Below are positions 6,864 to 15,720 of a stretch of 64,000 nucleotides of DNA, piece by piece. Below the pieces are notes generated by a model. That model had not been told where the DNA came from. It searched no databases and saw only the letters and a program-made list of their open reading frames with translations. This DNA comes from Nocardia otitidiscaviarum NBRC 14405. GTDB taxonomy: Bacteria > Actinomycetota > Actinomycetes > Mycobacteriales > Mycobacteriaceae. The position numbers were made by a program, and so were the translations under genes. The number at the start of each line of letters is the position of its first letter. Position 1 is the first letter of the stretch. The DNA lies in assembly GCF_000308635.1 (NCBI RefSeq), contig NZ_BAGD01000132.1, forward strand, positions 1-64,000, in the 5' to 3' direction.

Positions 6864-8660
6864 GTGAGCGATCACCATCACGGCCACAGCCACAGCCATA
6901 GCCACTCCGGGCCGCTCGAGATCGGAGACACGGCCGCGCGGGTGGTGGTGGGGTTGCTCGTGGTCATCGGGGTGGCCGTGCTGGTGGGGTTGGTGTGGTT
7001 GTGGCCGAGCAAGCAGCATGTCGAGATTCCGTTGCCTATGCAGAACGCGGGGGGCGGGGCGGTGACGACCGAGGCCGGGACCGTCGTCATGCAGGAGTGG
7101 GGGCCGTGTGGGAGTCCGTCGCTGGGGCGGGTGTTCCCGGACGATCCCGCGCCGCCGCGCGCCAATACCTATGACTGCCAGCGCAGCATCATCACCATCG
7201 ACTCCGGGCCGCACGCCGGGAACAAGACGCTGTTCGAGATCGCGCCCGGACCGGGGCAGCCGGAGCTGCACGCCGGGGACAAGATCCGGCTGGTTCGCCA
7301 GTCCGACCCGAGTGGTGCGCCCATGTACTCCTTCGAGGACTACGCGCGCGGGCTGCCGCTCACACTGATCGTGCTGGCATTCGTCATCGTCATCGTGGCG
7401 GTGGCGCGGTGGCGCGGGTTGCGGGCGCTGCTCGGGCTCGGGTTCGCGTTCGGGGTGCTGGTGATGTTCCTGCTGCCCGCGCTGCTGGACGGCAAACCCG
7501 CCATTCCCGTTGCGCTGGTGGCGGGTTCGCTGATCCTCTACGCCGTGCTGTACCTGGCGCACGGGGTGAACCTGCGCACCAGTTCGGCGCTGCTGGGCAC
7601 GCTGACCTCCATGCTGCTGGCCGCCGTGCTGTCCTGGGTGGCCATCGAGATAACCCATCTCACCGGGTTGTCCGAGGAGCAGAACACCAATGTGGCGACC
7701 TATATCGAGCACGTCAGCATTACCGGGCTGCTGCTCGCCGGATTCATCATCGGTTCGCTCGGTGTGCTCAACGATGTGACCATCACGCAGGCGGCGGCCG
7801 CCTTCGAACTGGCCGCGCTGGACGAGAAGGCGTCCCGGCGCGACATCTTCGCCGCCACCATGCGGGTGGGGCGCGACCACATCGCCAGCACCGTCTACAC
7901 GCTCGTGCTCGCCTACGCGGGTGGCGCGCTGCCGCTACTGCTGCTGTTCAGCGTGGCGGGCCGCTCCATCCGCGACGTCCTCACCGGTGACGCGGTCGCC
8001 ATCGAGATCACCCGCTCCGCCGTCGGCGGCATCTGCCTCGCCCTGTCGGTGCCGCTGACCACCGGCATCGCCGTCATGCTCGCCCGGCCCTTCCACATGC
8101 ACCGCACCGCCCCCAGCGGACGGGCATCGCGAGGCAAACGTCCCGCCGCCCGTGCGCGCCGCACCGGTGCGCGGCCCGCCGCACGCCGGACCCGCACCGG
8201 CGAACAACCGGCGGTGTCCGGACGGAACTCGGCCCTGGCCACCGGCGAACAACCGGTGGCCACCGCGCGGAAATCAGCGCGCGCGACCGGCGATCCGTCG
8301 GCGACTCCCGGCCGGGGCGCGGCACCCGCGACCGGTGAACAGCCGATAGCCGGGCCGCATGGCGACGAGCCACCCGCACACGGTCACCGGCAGTCGAGTC
8401 CCGGCACCGGCGAGCAGACCACGGTGCCACGCACGTCCACGGCGTCGAGTGGCGAGCAGCCGTCCTGGACCCTCGCCGCCCAGAGCGGAGCCCACCCGGC
8501 GGTGCCCGCCGCACCCGAGCCTCCGTACACCGACGAATACCCCACCGATCCCCAACTCCGGCTACCGCTGACCGGCGAACTGCCCGCGTGGCCACCCACT
8601 CCGGAACAGCCCGATCCACCGCGCCGCCCGCGCCACGCCAAGGACTGGTTCGAGGAGTAG
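6864..8660 (+). CDS. YibE/F-family membrane protein with His-rich N-terminus and long disordered tail
   Basis: 598 residues. It begins MSDHHHGHSHSHSHS, a potential metal-binding stretch, then one TM helix (about 30-52). An extracytoplasmic region with two cysteines follows, and from about residue 160 a multi-helix YibE/F domain ending near residue 410. Landmarks are LTLIVLAFVIVIV, GFIIGSLGVLNDVTITQA and LVLAYAGGALPLLLLF. The last 185 residues are hydrophilic, Arg/Pro/Ala rich, with recurring TGEQP(A/V/I) motifs, probably cytoplasmic and disordered. The molecular function of YibE/F proteins is not established. GTG 6864 has no Shine-Dalgarno but TAGGCT ends seven bases upstream, so it may be leaderless. 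Confidence 0.88.
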   Translation: MSDHHHGHSHSHSHSGPLEIGDTAARVVVGLLVVIGVAVLVGLVWLWPSKQHVEIPLPMQNAGGGAVTTEAGTVVMQEWGPCGSPSLGRVFPDDPAPPRANTYDCQRSIITIDSGPHAGNKTLFEIAPGPGQPELHAGDKIRLVRQSDPSGAPMYSFEDYARGLPLTLIVLAFVIVIVAVARWRGLRALLGLGFAFGVLVMFLLPALLDGKPAIPVALVAGSLILYAVLYLAHGVNLRTSSALLGTLTSMLLAAVLSWVAIEITHLTGLSEEQNTNVATYIEHVSITGLLLAGFIIGSLGVLNDVTITQAAAAFELAALDEKASRRDIFAATMRVGRDHIASTVYTLVLAYAGGALPLLLLFSVAGRSIRDVLTGDAVAIEITRSAVGGICLALSVPLTTGIAVMLARPFHMHRTAPSGRASRGKRPAARARRTGARPAARRTRTGEQPAVSGRNSALATGEQPVATARKSARATGDPSATPGRGAAPATGEQPIAGPHGDEPPAHGHRQSSPGTGEQTTVPRTSTASSGEQPSWTLAAQSGAHPAVPAAPEPPYTDEYPTDPQLRLPLTGELPAWPPTPEQPDPPRRPRHAKDWFEE

Positions 8661-9130
8661 CCACCCCCGTCTCCAACCCGCGCCCCGTGAGCAAGCAACC
8701 CGATGATCGTCCGGGAAAGCACGTCGCGGCACCGCGACTCCGGGTGGGCGCACCGAGAAGAACGGACGCGAACTCCGGCTGTGATCGGAGGCTGGCCAGT
8801 CGCGGGTCCGACAAGCCCGCACCGTTCCTTGCAAGGGTTCCCCGGGCGGGTCCGCACCCGCGAGCAAAGCCGCAGGGCGAGCGACACCGACACGGCCGCA
8901 GGCCGCGCGGTCGGGGCGTGGCCACGGTCCGACCGGGAGCCGACCTGCGGGTCCGAGGTGCAGCTGGTCGATACGGCGGCATGGCGCTGATCGACAGGGC
9001 GGGGGCGCGTTACCGCTTCGTCCGAACTCTGCACCAGCTGCCCGAGGGGCTGACCCGATCGCTTGCCCGGTCGTTAGAACGGCGCGGCGACTACCGTCCG
9101 GCCCAGGCAGGTGGGACGAGCACCGGCGCT
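8661..9130. other. Intergenic region, 470 bp, between convergent genes
   Basis: Several frames are open through this stretch because of base composition, but none shows a recognisable protein, a ribosome binding site or a start linked to either neighbour. I see no clear terminator or repeat. Confidence 0.4.
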
Positions 9131-10504
9131 CTACTGGCCGGCCGGGGCGGGTGGGAACAGCGGGGGGATGGTGGGGACCACGATCGGGGGGAGGCCCGGG
9201 ATGACCGTGATGGTGTTCGCGCTCGGCGGGGGCGGTTCCTCGCTCGTGGTGGTGGGGTTGTAGCGCGGGGGCGGGGCGGCGACGGATTCGTTGGTCGCCT
9301 CGGTGGTCGGTGCGGGCGCGGAGGTGGTGTGCGGCGCGGTCGAGGTGGTTTCGGCGGTGGTGCTCGAATCGCGGCTCTGCGAATCGGGTTCGAAGGCCGT
9401 CGGCCGCCAGCCCAGGGTCACGCCGATGGCGGATACCACCACCAGCGCGCCGACGGCCACCCCGGCCACGCTGATCTCCCGGCGACGCCCGGACCGTTCC
9501 CCCGGCTCCGCGCCGGATAGCCAGGTGTGGGTGGGCTGGGACCGCGGCCGGGGGGCCGGTTCGTCGAAGTCCGGCTGCGGCTGGGCCAGCGGCTGCCGCT
9601 GCCGCACCGGGCGGGCCAGCATCGCCGCGCCGCGCACCGCGGCGGTCTCGGGACCGTCGGCGACCACCACGGGAATGCCGAGCCAACGCCGCAACACCCG
9701 CGCCACCAAGGGAATCCGGGCGCACCCGCCGATCACGGCGACCGCCTCCACCGGCTGCTCGGAGCGCAGGATCACATCGCGGGCCATGCGCGCCGAGGAC
9801 TCCACGGCCAGCATGATGAGGGCTTCGAAATTCTCCTGGGAGAGCAGCACCAGCCCCTCGGGCGACGGCAGCGCCACCGCCGTGCTGGTGGACAGCTGTT
9901 CCTTGGCCTTGCGACACAGTTCGTCCATGGCGGCCAGCCCGGCCGCGTCCGGCGGATGCGCGATGCGTCCGGAGGCGATCTGCTGTTCCCGGATCAGCGA
10001 GTCCAGATAGTCGCCGCTGATATCGCTGGTGCGCTCGGTGTGATGGATCTGCCGGGAGGCGGTGTCGACCACCGTAATGGACAAACCGGATGCACCGAGG
10101 TCGTAGACGGCGACGGTGCCGAAACCCTGGATATCACCGGAGTACTCCAGGAATTCCAGCGCCGCCACCACATCCGGGATGAGCTCGTAATTGATGAGCT
10201 GGCGGCGGGCCAGCTCCGCGCGGATACCGCGGGCGTGCTGTTCGTCCCGATACGCGATGGCGGTGGCGGTGATCGACGGATCGGCGGCGAGCACGGCGCC
10301 GACCGCGTCCGCCACCAATTCCTCCACCCGCTGCTCACCGACCGGGATGTCCTGGGTGTCGAAGGTCTGCGGGGCACCGCGGTACCCGTCGTGGAACGGC
10401 TCGGCCTGCTGAAATCCGGCGCGCGAGTAGGCATCGGCCTCGGCGAGCGGCCGCGCGACGCGCACCGCGCTCACCCCCACCGACACTCCCAGTACCGAAC
10501 TCAT
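9131..10504 (-). CDS. Hsp70-like ATPase-fold membrane protein
   Basis: 457 residues. The N-terminal 300 or so have the actin/Hsp70 ATPase layout: AVYDLGASGLSITVV is a phosphate-2 loop, and VIGGCARIPLVARVLR matches the Hsp70 adenosine loop (GGxxRIP). There is no Hsp70 substrate-binding domain. Instead an Arg-rich linker leads to one TM helix (about 344-366). A roughly 90-residue Thr/Ser/Pro-rich tail follows, presumably outside the membrane. ATG 10504 is chosen because homology starts at VLGVSVG; a longer start at 10579 is possible. The role is unknown; such actinobacterial proteins are often called Hsp70 family protein. It is divergent from the DUF218 gene. Confidence 0.85.
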   Translation of the reverse strand: MSSVLGVSVGVSAVRVARPLAEADAYSRAGFQQAEPFHDGYRGAPQTFDTQDIPVGEQRVEELVADAVGAVLAADPSITATAIAYRDEQHARGIRAELARRQLINYELIPDVVAALEFLEYSGDIQGFGTVAVYDLGASGLSITVVDTASRQIHHTERTSDISGDYLDSLIREQQIASGRIAHPPDAAGLAAMDELCRKAKEQLSTSTAVALPSPEGLVLLSQENFEALIMLAVESSARMARDVILRSEQPVEAVAVIGGCARIPLVARVLRRWLGIPVVVADGPETAAVRGAAMLARPVRQRQPLAQPQPDFDEPAPRPRSQPTHTWLSGAEPGERSGRRREISVAGVAVGALVVVSAIGVTLGWRPTAFEPDSQSRDSSTTAETTSTAPHTTSAPAPTTEATNESVAAPPPRYNPTTTSEEPPPPSANTITVIPGLPPIVVPTIPPLFPPAPAGQ

Positions 10505-10851
10505 CTGCAGCCCATCTCGATTCACGCTCCCACGACGTGCGAGCGGGCCGCCGCCTGCGGATGGCCAGCGTCGCGTCACACTTGCGGTGGGGTCACTGTA
10601 CCTGTCGGTGACACACTACGGCCTGCCGCGTCTTCCGTACACCCGCCTACGACCACCTGGTTCGGCGCATTCGGGACAGCCGCGCGGGGCCCGCGAGTGG
10701 CGATGCGAACACCGGTGGCGGGACGTACCGCACTGGGCGAGAGCGACATCCACGCCGGTGCCCCGGGTAAGGGCGGTCGGCTTCCCACGGCCGGACGACG
10801 CGTGCGCCACGCGGTGCGGGTTCGCGGCGCGCGGGCTCTAGCATCGGCGGC
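10505..10851. other. Divergent intergenic region, 347 bp
   Basis: This holds the two divergent promoters for the Hsp70-like gene and the DUF218 gene. TAGCAT (10839-10844) seven bases before the GTG at 10852 is a plausible leaderless -10 box. I see no gene or repeat. Confidence 0.4.
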
Positions 10852-11388
10852 GTGCGCCTGTCCCGTCGTACCGTCACCGCGGTCGCGCTGCTGTGTGCCG
10901 TGTCGGTGTACATCGGCGCACTCTGGCCGGTGTTCGTGCGTCCGCGCGTCGACACCCCGCGCCCGGCCGACGCCATTCTGGTGCTCGGCGGCGCCCACGA
11001 CGGCCGGGAGGAGCTGGGACTCGGCCTCGCCCACGACGGGGTCGCGCCCCGGGTGCTGATCTCCGATCCGTACGAGCACAGCCCGCTGGTGAACCGGATC
11101 TGCCACGGCGGCTACAGCTTCGCGGTGGAGTGCTTCGATCCGGAACCGCGCACCACGCGCGGTGAGGGCCGCTACCTGGCGGAGCGAGCCCGCGCGGAGG
11201 GCTGGCGGCGGGTGATCGTGGTGACCTTCACCCCGCACATCTCCCGCACCCGCTACATCCTCGGAAAATGCTGGGACGGTGAGCTGCTCGTCATCGACGC
11301 CCGCCCCCGCATCGGCCCGCTGCGCTGGGTGTACCAGTACGCCTATCAGACCGCGGCCTATCTGAAAGCCTTCACCGAGGACTGCTGA
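10852..11388 (+). CDS. YdcF/ElyC-type DUF218 protein, membrane anchored
   Basis: 178 residues. An N-terminal hydrophobic segment (about 8-27) is a signal anchor. The DUF218 core follows with DAILVLGGAHDGREELGLGLA, APRVLISD and a TTRGEGRYLAERARAEGW segment matching the family pattern of a conserved Thr/Arg/Glu helix. DUF218 proteins (SanA, ElyC, YdcF) are inner-membrane proteins tied to envelope integrity; the reaction is unknown. The gene converges on dcd, a neighbourhood common in Nocardia and Rhodococcus as far as I recall. It has no Shine-Dalgarno and is probably leaderless. Confidence 0.85.
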   Translation: MRLSRRTVTAVALLCAVSVYIGALWPVFVRPRVDTPRPADAILVLGGAHDGREELGLGLAHDGVAPRVLISDPYEHSPLVNRICHGGYSFAVECFDPEPRTTRGEGRYLAERARAEGWRRVIVVTFTPHISRTRYILGKCWDGELLVIDARPRIGPLRWVYQYAYQTAAYLKAFTEDC

Positions 11389-11502
11389 CTGACATGCGGA
11401 CGATTCGGCGTACGCCGCGCTTCCGGCGCGGCCACGCTCGACCAGACGCTCAGCGTCCGACGGGCAGCGGAACGCCGGAGTGCCCGGTGGACGGCGAAAC
11501 GC

Positions 11503-12081
11503 TCAGTGCCCGTTGGACAGCGGGAAATTGAGGTAGGCCCGCGACGGCGTCGGCCCGCGCTGTCCCTGGTACTTCGACCCGGCCGCCTGGCTGCCGTAGG
11601 GATGCTCCGCCGGGCTCGACAGCCGGAACAGGCACAGCTGGCCGATCTTCATCCCCGGCCACAGCGTGATCGGCAGATTCGCCACATTCGACAGTTCCAG
11701 GGTGATGTGCCCGCTGAACCCCGGATCGATGAACCCGGCGGTGGAGTGGGTGAGCAGCCCCAGGCGGCCCAGGCTCGACTTGCCCTCCAACCGACCGGCC
11801 AGATCGTCGGGCAGGCTGCACACCTCCAGGGTGGAGCCGAGCACGAACTCGCCGGGGTGCAGCACGAACGGTTCCCCCGCGGTCGGCTCCACCATGGTGG
11901 TCAGCTCGTCCTGGCGCTGCGCCGGATCGATATGGGTGTAGCGAGTGTTGTTGAACACCCGGAACAGGCTGTCCAACCGCACGTCGATACTCGACGGCTG
12001 GACCAGGTTCGGGTCGAACGGGTCGAGCCCGAGGCGGCCAGCGGCGATCTCGGAGCGGATGTCGCGATCGGAAAGCAGCAC
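11503..12081 (-). CDS. dcd: dCTP deaminase (probably bifunctional dCTP deaminase/dUTPase)
   Basis: 192 residues, the family length. It converts dCTP to dUTP, and in the mycobacterial type on to dUMP, feeding thymidylate synthesis. Landmarks are LLSDRDIRSEI at the start, LVQPSSIDVRLD, EGKSSLGRLGLLTHSTAGF with the catalytic Arg/Glu environment, IDPGFSGHITLELSN and the C-terminal lid AGSKYQGQRGPTPSR. The GTG at 12081 gives the usual MLLSDRD start; an in-frame TTG lies two codons upstream. It follows ctaD by 24 bp on the same strand, so the two are probably cotranscribed. The tRNA-Gly gene nearby repeats the M. tuberculosis glyU-dcd neighbourhood. Confidence 0.96.
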   Translation of the reverse strand: MLLSDRDIRSEIAAGRLGLDPFDPNLVQPSSIDVRLDSLFRVFNNTRYTHIDPAQRQDELTTMVEPTAGEPFVLHPGEFVLGSTLEVCSLPDDLAGRLEGKSSLGRLGLLTHSTAGFIDPGFSGHITLELSNVANLPITLWPGMKIGQLCLFRLSSPAEHPYGSQAAGSKYQGQRGPTPSRAYLNFPLSNGH

Positions 12082-12105
12082 GCGCAAGAGCGTAGTGCCA
12101 GGTGA

Positions 12106-13857
12106 TCAGCCCGCGGTCGGAGGGCTCTCACCCACGGTCTCCGAGACCGCCTGCGGCTTTCGTGCCGACCAGCCGACCTCCGCCTCGCTGCGCATGCGCT
12201 CCACCATGTGCGGATAGTGCAGTTCGAAGGCGGGCCGCTCGGAACGGATGCGGGGCAGCTCGTAGAAGTTGTGCCGGGGCGGCGGACAGGTGGTGGCCCA
12301 TTCGAGGGAGTTGCCGTAGCCCCACGGGTCGTCCACCGTCACCACCTCGCCGTAGCGGTAGCTCTTGAAGACGTTCCACACGAAGGTCACCATCGACAGG
12401 CCCAGGACGAACGACCCGATGGTCGACACGGTATTGAGCGCGGTGAACCCGTCGCCGGGCAGGTAGTCGGCGTAGCGGCGCGGCATGCCCTCGTCGCCGA
12501 GCCAGTGCTGCACCAGGAAGGTGAGGTGGAAGCCGAAGAAGGTGCTCCAGAAGTGCAGTTTGCCGAGCCGCTCGTCCATCATCCGGCCGGTCATCTTGGG
12601 GAACCAGAAGTAGATGCCCGCGAAGGTGGCGAACACGATGGTGCCGAACAGCACGTAGTGGAAGTGCGCGACCACGAAGTACGAGTCGGTGACGTGGAAG
12701 TCCAGCGGCGGGCTGGCGAGGATGATGCCGGACAGGCCGCCGAACAGGAAGGTCACCAGGAAGCCGACCGCCCACAGCATGGGCGTCTCGAAGGTGAGCT
12801 GCCCGCGCCACATGGTGCCCACCCAGTTGAAGAACTTCACGCCCGTCGGCACGGCGATGAGGAAGGTCATCATGGCGAAGAACGGCAGCAGGATCGCGCC
12901 GGTGGCGAACATGTGGTGCGCCCACACCGCCATGGACAGCGCGCCGATGGCCAGGGTGGCGTACACCAGGGTGGTGTAGCCGAAGATCGGTTTCCGGGAG
13001 AACACCGGCAGCACTTCGGAGATGATGCCGAAGAACGGCAGCGCGATGATGTACACCTCGGGATGCCCGAAGAACCAGAACAGGTGCTGCCAGAGGATCG
13101 CGCCGCCGCTGGACGGGTCGTAGATGTTCCCGCCGAGGTGCCGGTCGACGGCCAGCGCCATCAGCGCCGCGGTGAGGATCGGGAACGCCAGCAGTACCAG
13201 AATGCTGGTGACCAGGATGTTCCAGGTGAAGATGGGCATCCGGAACAGCGTCATGCCCGGGCAGCGCAGGCACACGATGGTGGTGATGAAGTTGACGCCG
13301 CTGAGGATGGTGCCCAGACCGGAGACGGCCAGCCCCATGATCCACAGATCGCCGCCGACCCCCGGGGAGTGATCGACCAGGCTGAGCGGCGTGTAGGCCG
13401 TCCATCCGAAGTCCGCCGCCCCGCCCGGGGTGATGAATCCGGCCGTGGCCATGGTCGCGCCGAACAGGTACAGCCAGTAGCTCAACGCGTTCAACCGTGG
13501 AAACGCCACATCGGGGGCGCCGATCTGGAGCGGCAGTATCGCATTGGCGAATCCGAAGACGATCGGTGTCGCATAGAACAGCAACATGATCGTCCCGTGC
13601 ATGGTGAACAGCTGGTTGTACTGTTCCGGCGACAGGAACTGCAACCCCGGCCGCGCCAGCTCGGCCCGCATGAGCAGCGCCATCAACCCGCCGATCAGGA
13701 AGAACGAGATGGCGGTGACCATGTACATCATCCCGAGCAGCTTGGGATCGGTGGTCGTGACGATGCGCCACAGATACGACCCCTTCGGGGCCATCCGCGC
13801 CGGATACGGCCGCGCGGGCTCGAGCTGGGGGACGTCTTTCGAGGGCACCGCGGTCAT
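12106..13857 (-). CDS. ctaD: Cytochrome c oxidase subunit I (aa3-type)
   Basis: 583 residues, 12 predicted TM helices, the catalytic subunit of the terminal oxidase in the plasma membrane. Metal ligands are visible: the low-spin heme His in FTMHGTIML, the CuB His-Tyr pair in FGHPEVYI, the CuB His-His pair in WAHHMF, and heme ligands in AHFHYVLFG. The C-terminal 80 residues are hydrophilic as in other actinobacterial CtaD proteins. ATG 13857 has GGAGGA six bases upstream; the open frame continues 13 codons further without support. It heads a ctaD-dcd unit; no other oxidase subunit genes are adjacent, normal for Mycobacteriales. Confidence 0.97.
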   Translation of the reverse strand: MTAVPSKDVPQLEPARPYPARMAPKGSYLWRIVTTTDPKLLGMMYMVTAISFFLIGGLMALLMRAELARPGLQFLSPEQYNQLFTMHGTIMLLFYATPIVFGFANAILPLQIGAPDVAFPRLNALSYWLYLFGATMATAGFITPGGAADFGWTAYTPLSLVDHSPGVGGDLWIMGLAVSGLGTILSGVNFITTIVCLRCPGMTLFRMPIFTWNILVTSILVLLAFPILTAALMALAVDRHLGGNIYDPSSGGAILWQHLFWFFGHPEVYIIALPFFGIISEVLPVFSRKPIFGYTTLVYATLAIGALSMAVWAHHMFATGAILLPFFAMMTFLIAVPTGVKFFNWVGTMWRGQLTFETPMLWAVGFLVTFLFGGLSGIILASPPLDFHVTDSYFVVAHFHYVLFGTIVFATFAGIYFWFPKMTGRMMDERLGKLHFWSTFFGFHLTFLVQHWLGDEGMPRRYADYLPGDGFTALNTVSTIGSFVLGLSMVTFVWNVFKSYRYGEVVTVDDPWGYGNSLEWATTCPPPRHNFYELPRIRSERPAFELHYPHMVERMRSEAEVGWSARKPQAVSETVGESPPTAG

Positions 13858-13943
13858 CGCGTCCTCCTCCAGGACACACCGAACCGCGATCAGCAAACGC
13901 CCAGCGCATCCAAAGTCACTGTGGTGGACGGGCTTTCGACCCG

Positions 13944-13976
13944 GTGATCAGTCTACGACCGCCCGTAGACGATCAC
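13944..13976. promoter_or_regulatory. Inverted repeat upstream of ctaD
   Basis: GTGATC-A-GTCTACG pairs with CGTAGAC-GATCAC around a six-base loop: 13 pairs with one bulged A. It lies 87-119 bp before the ctaD start, on the side of its promoter, with no gene ending nearby. This suggests an operator or a leader hairpin rather than a terminator. Confidence 0.5.
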
Positions 13977-14073
13977 CCCCACTTCGCCGAATCCCCTACC
14001 GACCCGCTTCTCCCGCCGACTTGCATCCGACGACCCCGATTCTGATAGAGTCGCGGAGCGTCTACGCGCACCG

Positions 14074-14147
14074 GCCGGTGTAGTTTAGTGGTAGAACATC
14101 AGCTTCCCAAGCTGAGAGTGCGGGTTCGATTCCCGTCACCGGCTCCA
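14074..14147 (+). tRNA. glyU: tRNA-Gly (anticodon CCC)
   Basis: A 74-nt cloverleaf with CCA encoded. The acceptor stem GCCGGTG (14074-14080) pairs with CACCGGC. The anticodon stem TCAGC/GCTGA encloses loop TTCCCAA, giving anticodon CCC for GGG codons. The T-arm contains GGTTCGATTC. Its place next to ctaD/dcd matches M. tuberculosis glyU next to dcd. No integrase gene or duplicated 3' end is nearby, so it is not in use as an attachment site here. Confidence 0.97.
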
Positions 14148-14306
14148 CGTAACAGCAACGCCCTGACCAGGCCATATAGCTCCGGCTCCAGTATGAGCAA
14201 GCGGGCACTGTCGCCAAATCTGTAGCCAACGTGCCACACACGTGCCATTCCTTCGGCCATCTCTTCGGCGCGCTGACCTGTCGGTGGCTTCGGGCATACT
14301 GCGACG

Positions 14307-14747
14307 ATGGCGACGTGGCGGGAATTCGAGGACGAGGCACCGGATTTGGCCGCGCGGGTGCGGGCGAGGTTCGAGGCGCACAAAACGCATGTGCTGGCCA
14401 CACTGCGCCGGGATGGCGCGCCCCGGGTGAGCGGGTCGGAGGTGGAGTTCATCGGGCCGGATCTGATGTTCGGGTCCATGCCGGGGGCCAGGAAGGCCGA
14501 TGACCTACGTCGGGACGGACGGTGCGCGATCCACGCCCACCCCGGCGACGGCGACGCCAAGGTCATGGGTGTGGCGGTCGAGATCACCGGCGCGGCGAAG
14601 GAGCCGTTCGGATCACCACCGGGCGTCCACGACTATCGGCTCGAACTCACCGATGCGGTGCTCACCGGCGTCGACGAGACCACGCAACTGCTGGTCATCG
14701 AGCACTGGCGGCCCGGCAGCGGGGTGCGGGTCACCGAACGGCGCTGA
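14307..14747 (+). CDS. Pyridoxamine 5'-phosphate oxidase-family (split-barrel flavin/F420) protein
   Basis: 146 residues with the split-barrel pattern: FEAHKTHVLATLRRDGAPRV at the start (the usual 'xLATxxxdGxPrv' strand), then RKADDLRRDGRCAIH and a C-terminal strand carrying Trp. These small actinobacterial proteins bind FMN or F420 and reduce assorted substrates; cofactor and substrate cannot be read from the sequence. CATACT (14295-14300) lies six bases before the ATG, with no Shine-Dalgarno, so the gene is probably leaderless. Confidence 0.85.
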   Translation: MATWREFEDEAPDLAARVRARFEAHKTHVLATLRRDGAPRVSGSEVEFIGPDLMFGSMPGARKADDLRRDGRCAIHAHPGDGDAKVMGVAVEITGAAKEPFGSPPGVHDYRLELTDAVLTGVDETTQLLVIEHWRPGSGVRVTERR

Positions 14748-14780
14748 TCGGGCGTCCCGGTCGGCCTCTGCGCCGGAGCG

Positions 14781-15359
14781 CTATCCGGATGCGGGCCGGT
14801 GCCACAGCAGGGTGTATCGCCAGAGCAGGCGCTTGCGGATGGTCGCGCCGGGGAGGATCTCGGCGGCGGATCGTCTGATGTCGTCCAGGGTTTCCTCGGG
14901 GTCGTGAGTCGGGGCGGGTGGGTCGCTCTTGCGGTACAGCAGGTCGACGGCTCTGATGAGGGGGTAGCGGAGCAGATAGTCGTAGTCGGCGCGCAGGCTC
15001 ATGGACCAGAGGCCGACCACGGCGAGGGTGCCGCCGGGGGCGACCAGGCGGCGCAGGGCGGTCAGGCCCTCGTCGACGGGGACGTGGTGGAGGGTGGCGA
15101 CGGCGGTGACGTAGTCGAAAGTGCCGGTGAGATAACGGAAGTCGGCCTGCCGGTAGGTGACGTTCGGGGCGGGGGCGGCACCGGCGAGGACCGGCGCGTC
15201 GATGTCCACGCCGAGCACGCTGGGGCAGTGCCGGGCCAGTTTGCGGGCCAGCAGGCCGTCGCCGCAGCCGATGTCGAGGGCGGTGTCGGCGGTGGCCGGC
15301 AGTTGGGCGAGCAGCCACGGGTGGTAGTGGGTGTTGTGATTCCAGTAGGGGTCACGCAC
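14781..15359 (-). CDS. Class I SAM-dependent methyltransferase
   Basis: 192 residues, small for the fold but complete. Motif I is ALDIGCGDGLLARKLA, the acidic loop after strand 2 is VLGVDIDAPVL, and FDYVTAVATLHHVP is the post-strand-4 motif of small-molecule methyltransferases, followed by LVAPGGTLAVVG. GTG at 15359. It converges on the PPOX-family gene with a 33-bp gap. The acceptor substrate is unknown. Confidence 0.88.
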   Translation of the reverse strand: MRDPYWNHNTHYHPWLLAQLPATADTALDIGCGDGLLARKLARHCPSVLGVDIDAPVLAGAAPAPNVTYRQADFRYLTGTFDYVTAVATLHHVPVDEGLTALRRLVAPGGTLAVVGLWSMSLRADYDYLLRYPLIRAVDLLYRKSDPPAPTHDPEETLDDIRRSAAEILPGATIRKRLLWRYTLLWHRPASG

Positions 15360-15530
15360 TCCGGCGAGCTTACGGGCGGTAACGCCCGGACACGGGTGGC
15401 CGATCCATCCTGTACCAATCCCTGCCGATTGGTATCAATTCTATTCGACTACCCGGTCTTGTTTTCGAGTCCCCGCCGGACTCTTCTTTCGCCACACCCT
15501 TTTCGAGTTGCACCCAGGCATGTAGGAACA

Positions 15531-15710
15531 ATGAGCTCTCCCCCGAACCCGCACACCTCGCGCAATGGCGCGCTGATCGCCGGGGCGGCATTCGTCGTCC
15601 TTGCGCTCGCGTTCCACGCCTGCGACCCCACGCCGCCGCAGGACTTCTCCTCGCGGACAACGTCATCGACACCCGGCGCGCACCGACTACCTGTCGGTCC
15701 TCCCGGATAA
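15531..15710 (+). CDS. Small membrane or secreted hypothetical protein
   Basis: 59 residues: a short hydrophilic N-terminus (MSSPPNPHTSRNG), one hydrophobic helix (ALIAGAAFVVLALAF), then a single cysteine and a Pro/Ser/Thr tail. AGGAACA a few bases before the ATG could serve as a binding site. It ends 10 bp before the DUF1905 gene. No family is recognised; coding potential is plausible but unproven. Confidence 0.4.
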   Translation: MSSPPNPHTSRNGALIAGAAFVVLALAFHACDPTPPQDFSSRTTSSTPGAHRLPVGPPG

Positions 15711-15720
15711 TCTCGCCGCC

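Noticed and set aside
8661..9130. A plus-strand protein beginning near 8588 or 8688
   Set aside because: Arg/Gly/Pro-rich translation, no ribosome binding site, runs antisense into the Hsp70-like gene.
12208..13947. A 579-codon open frame antisense to ctaD
   Set aside because: Highly hydrophilic Glu/Gly/Arg translation mirrors the hydrophobic CtaD codons; ctaD has all heme and copper ligands.
14074..14147. tRNA-Gly as an integration site for a mobile element
   Set aside because: No integrase, no repeated tRNA 3' end and conserved neighbours on both sides.
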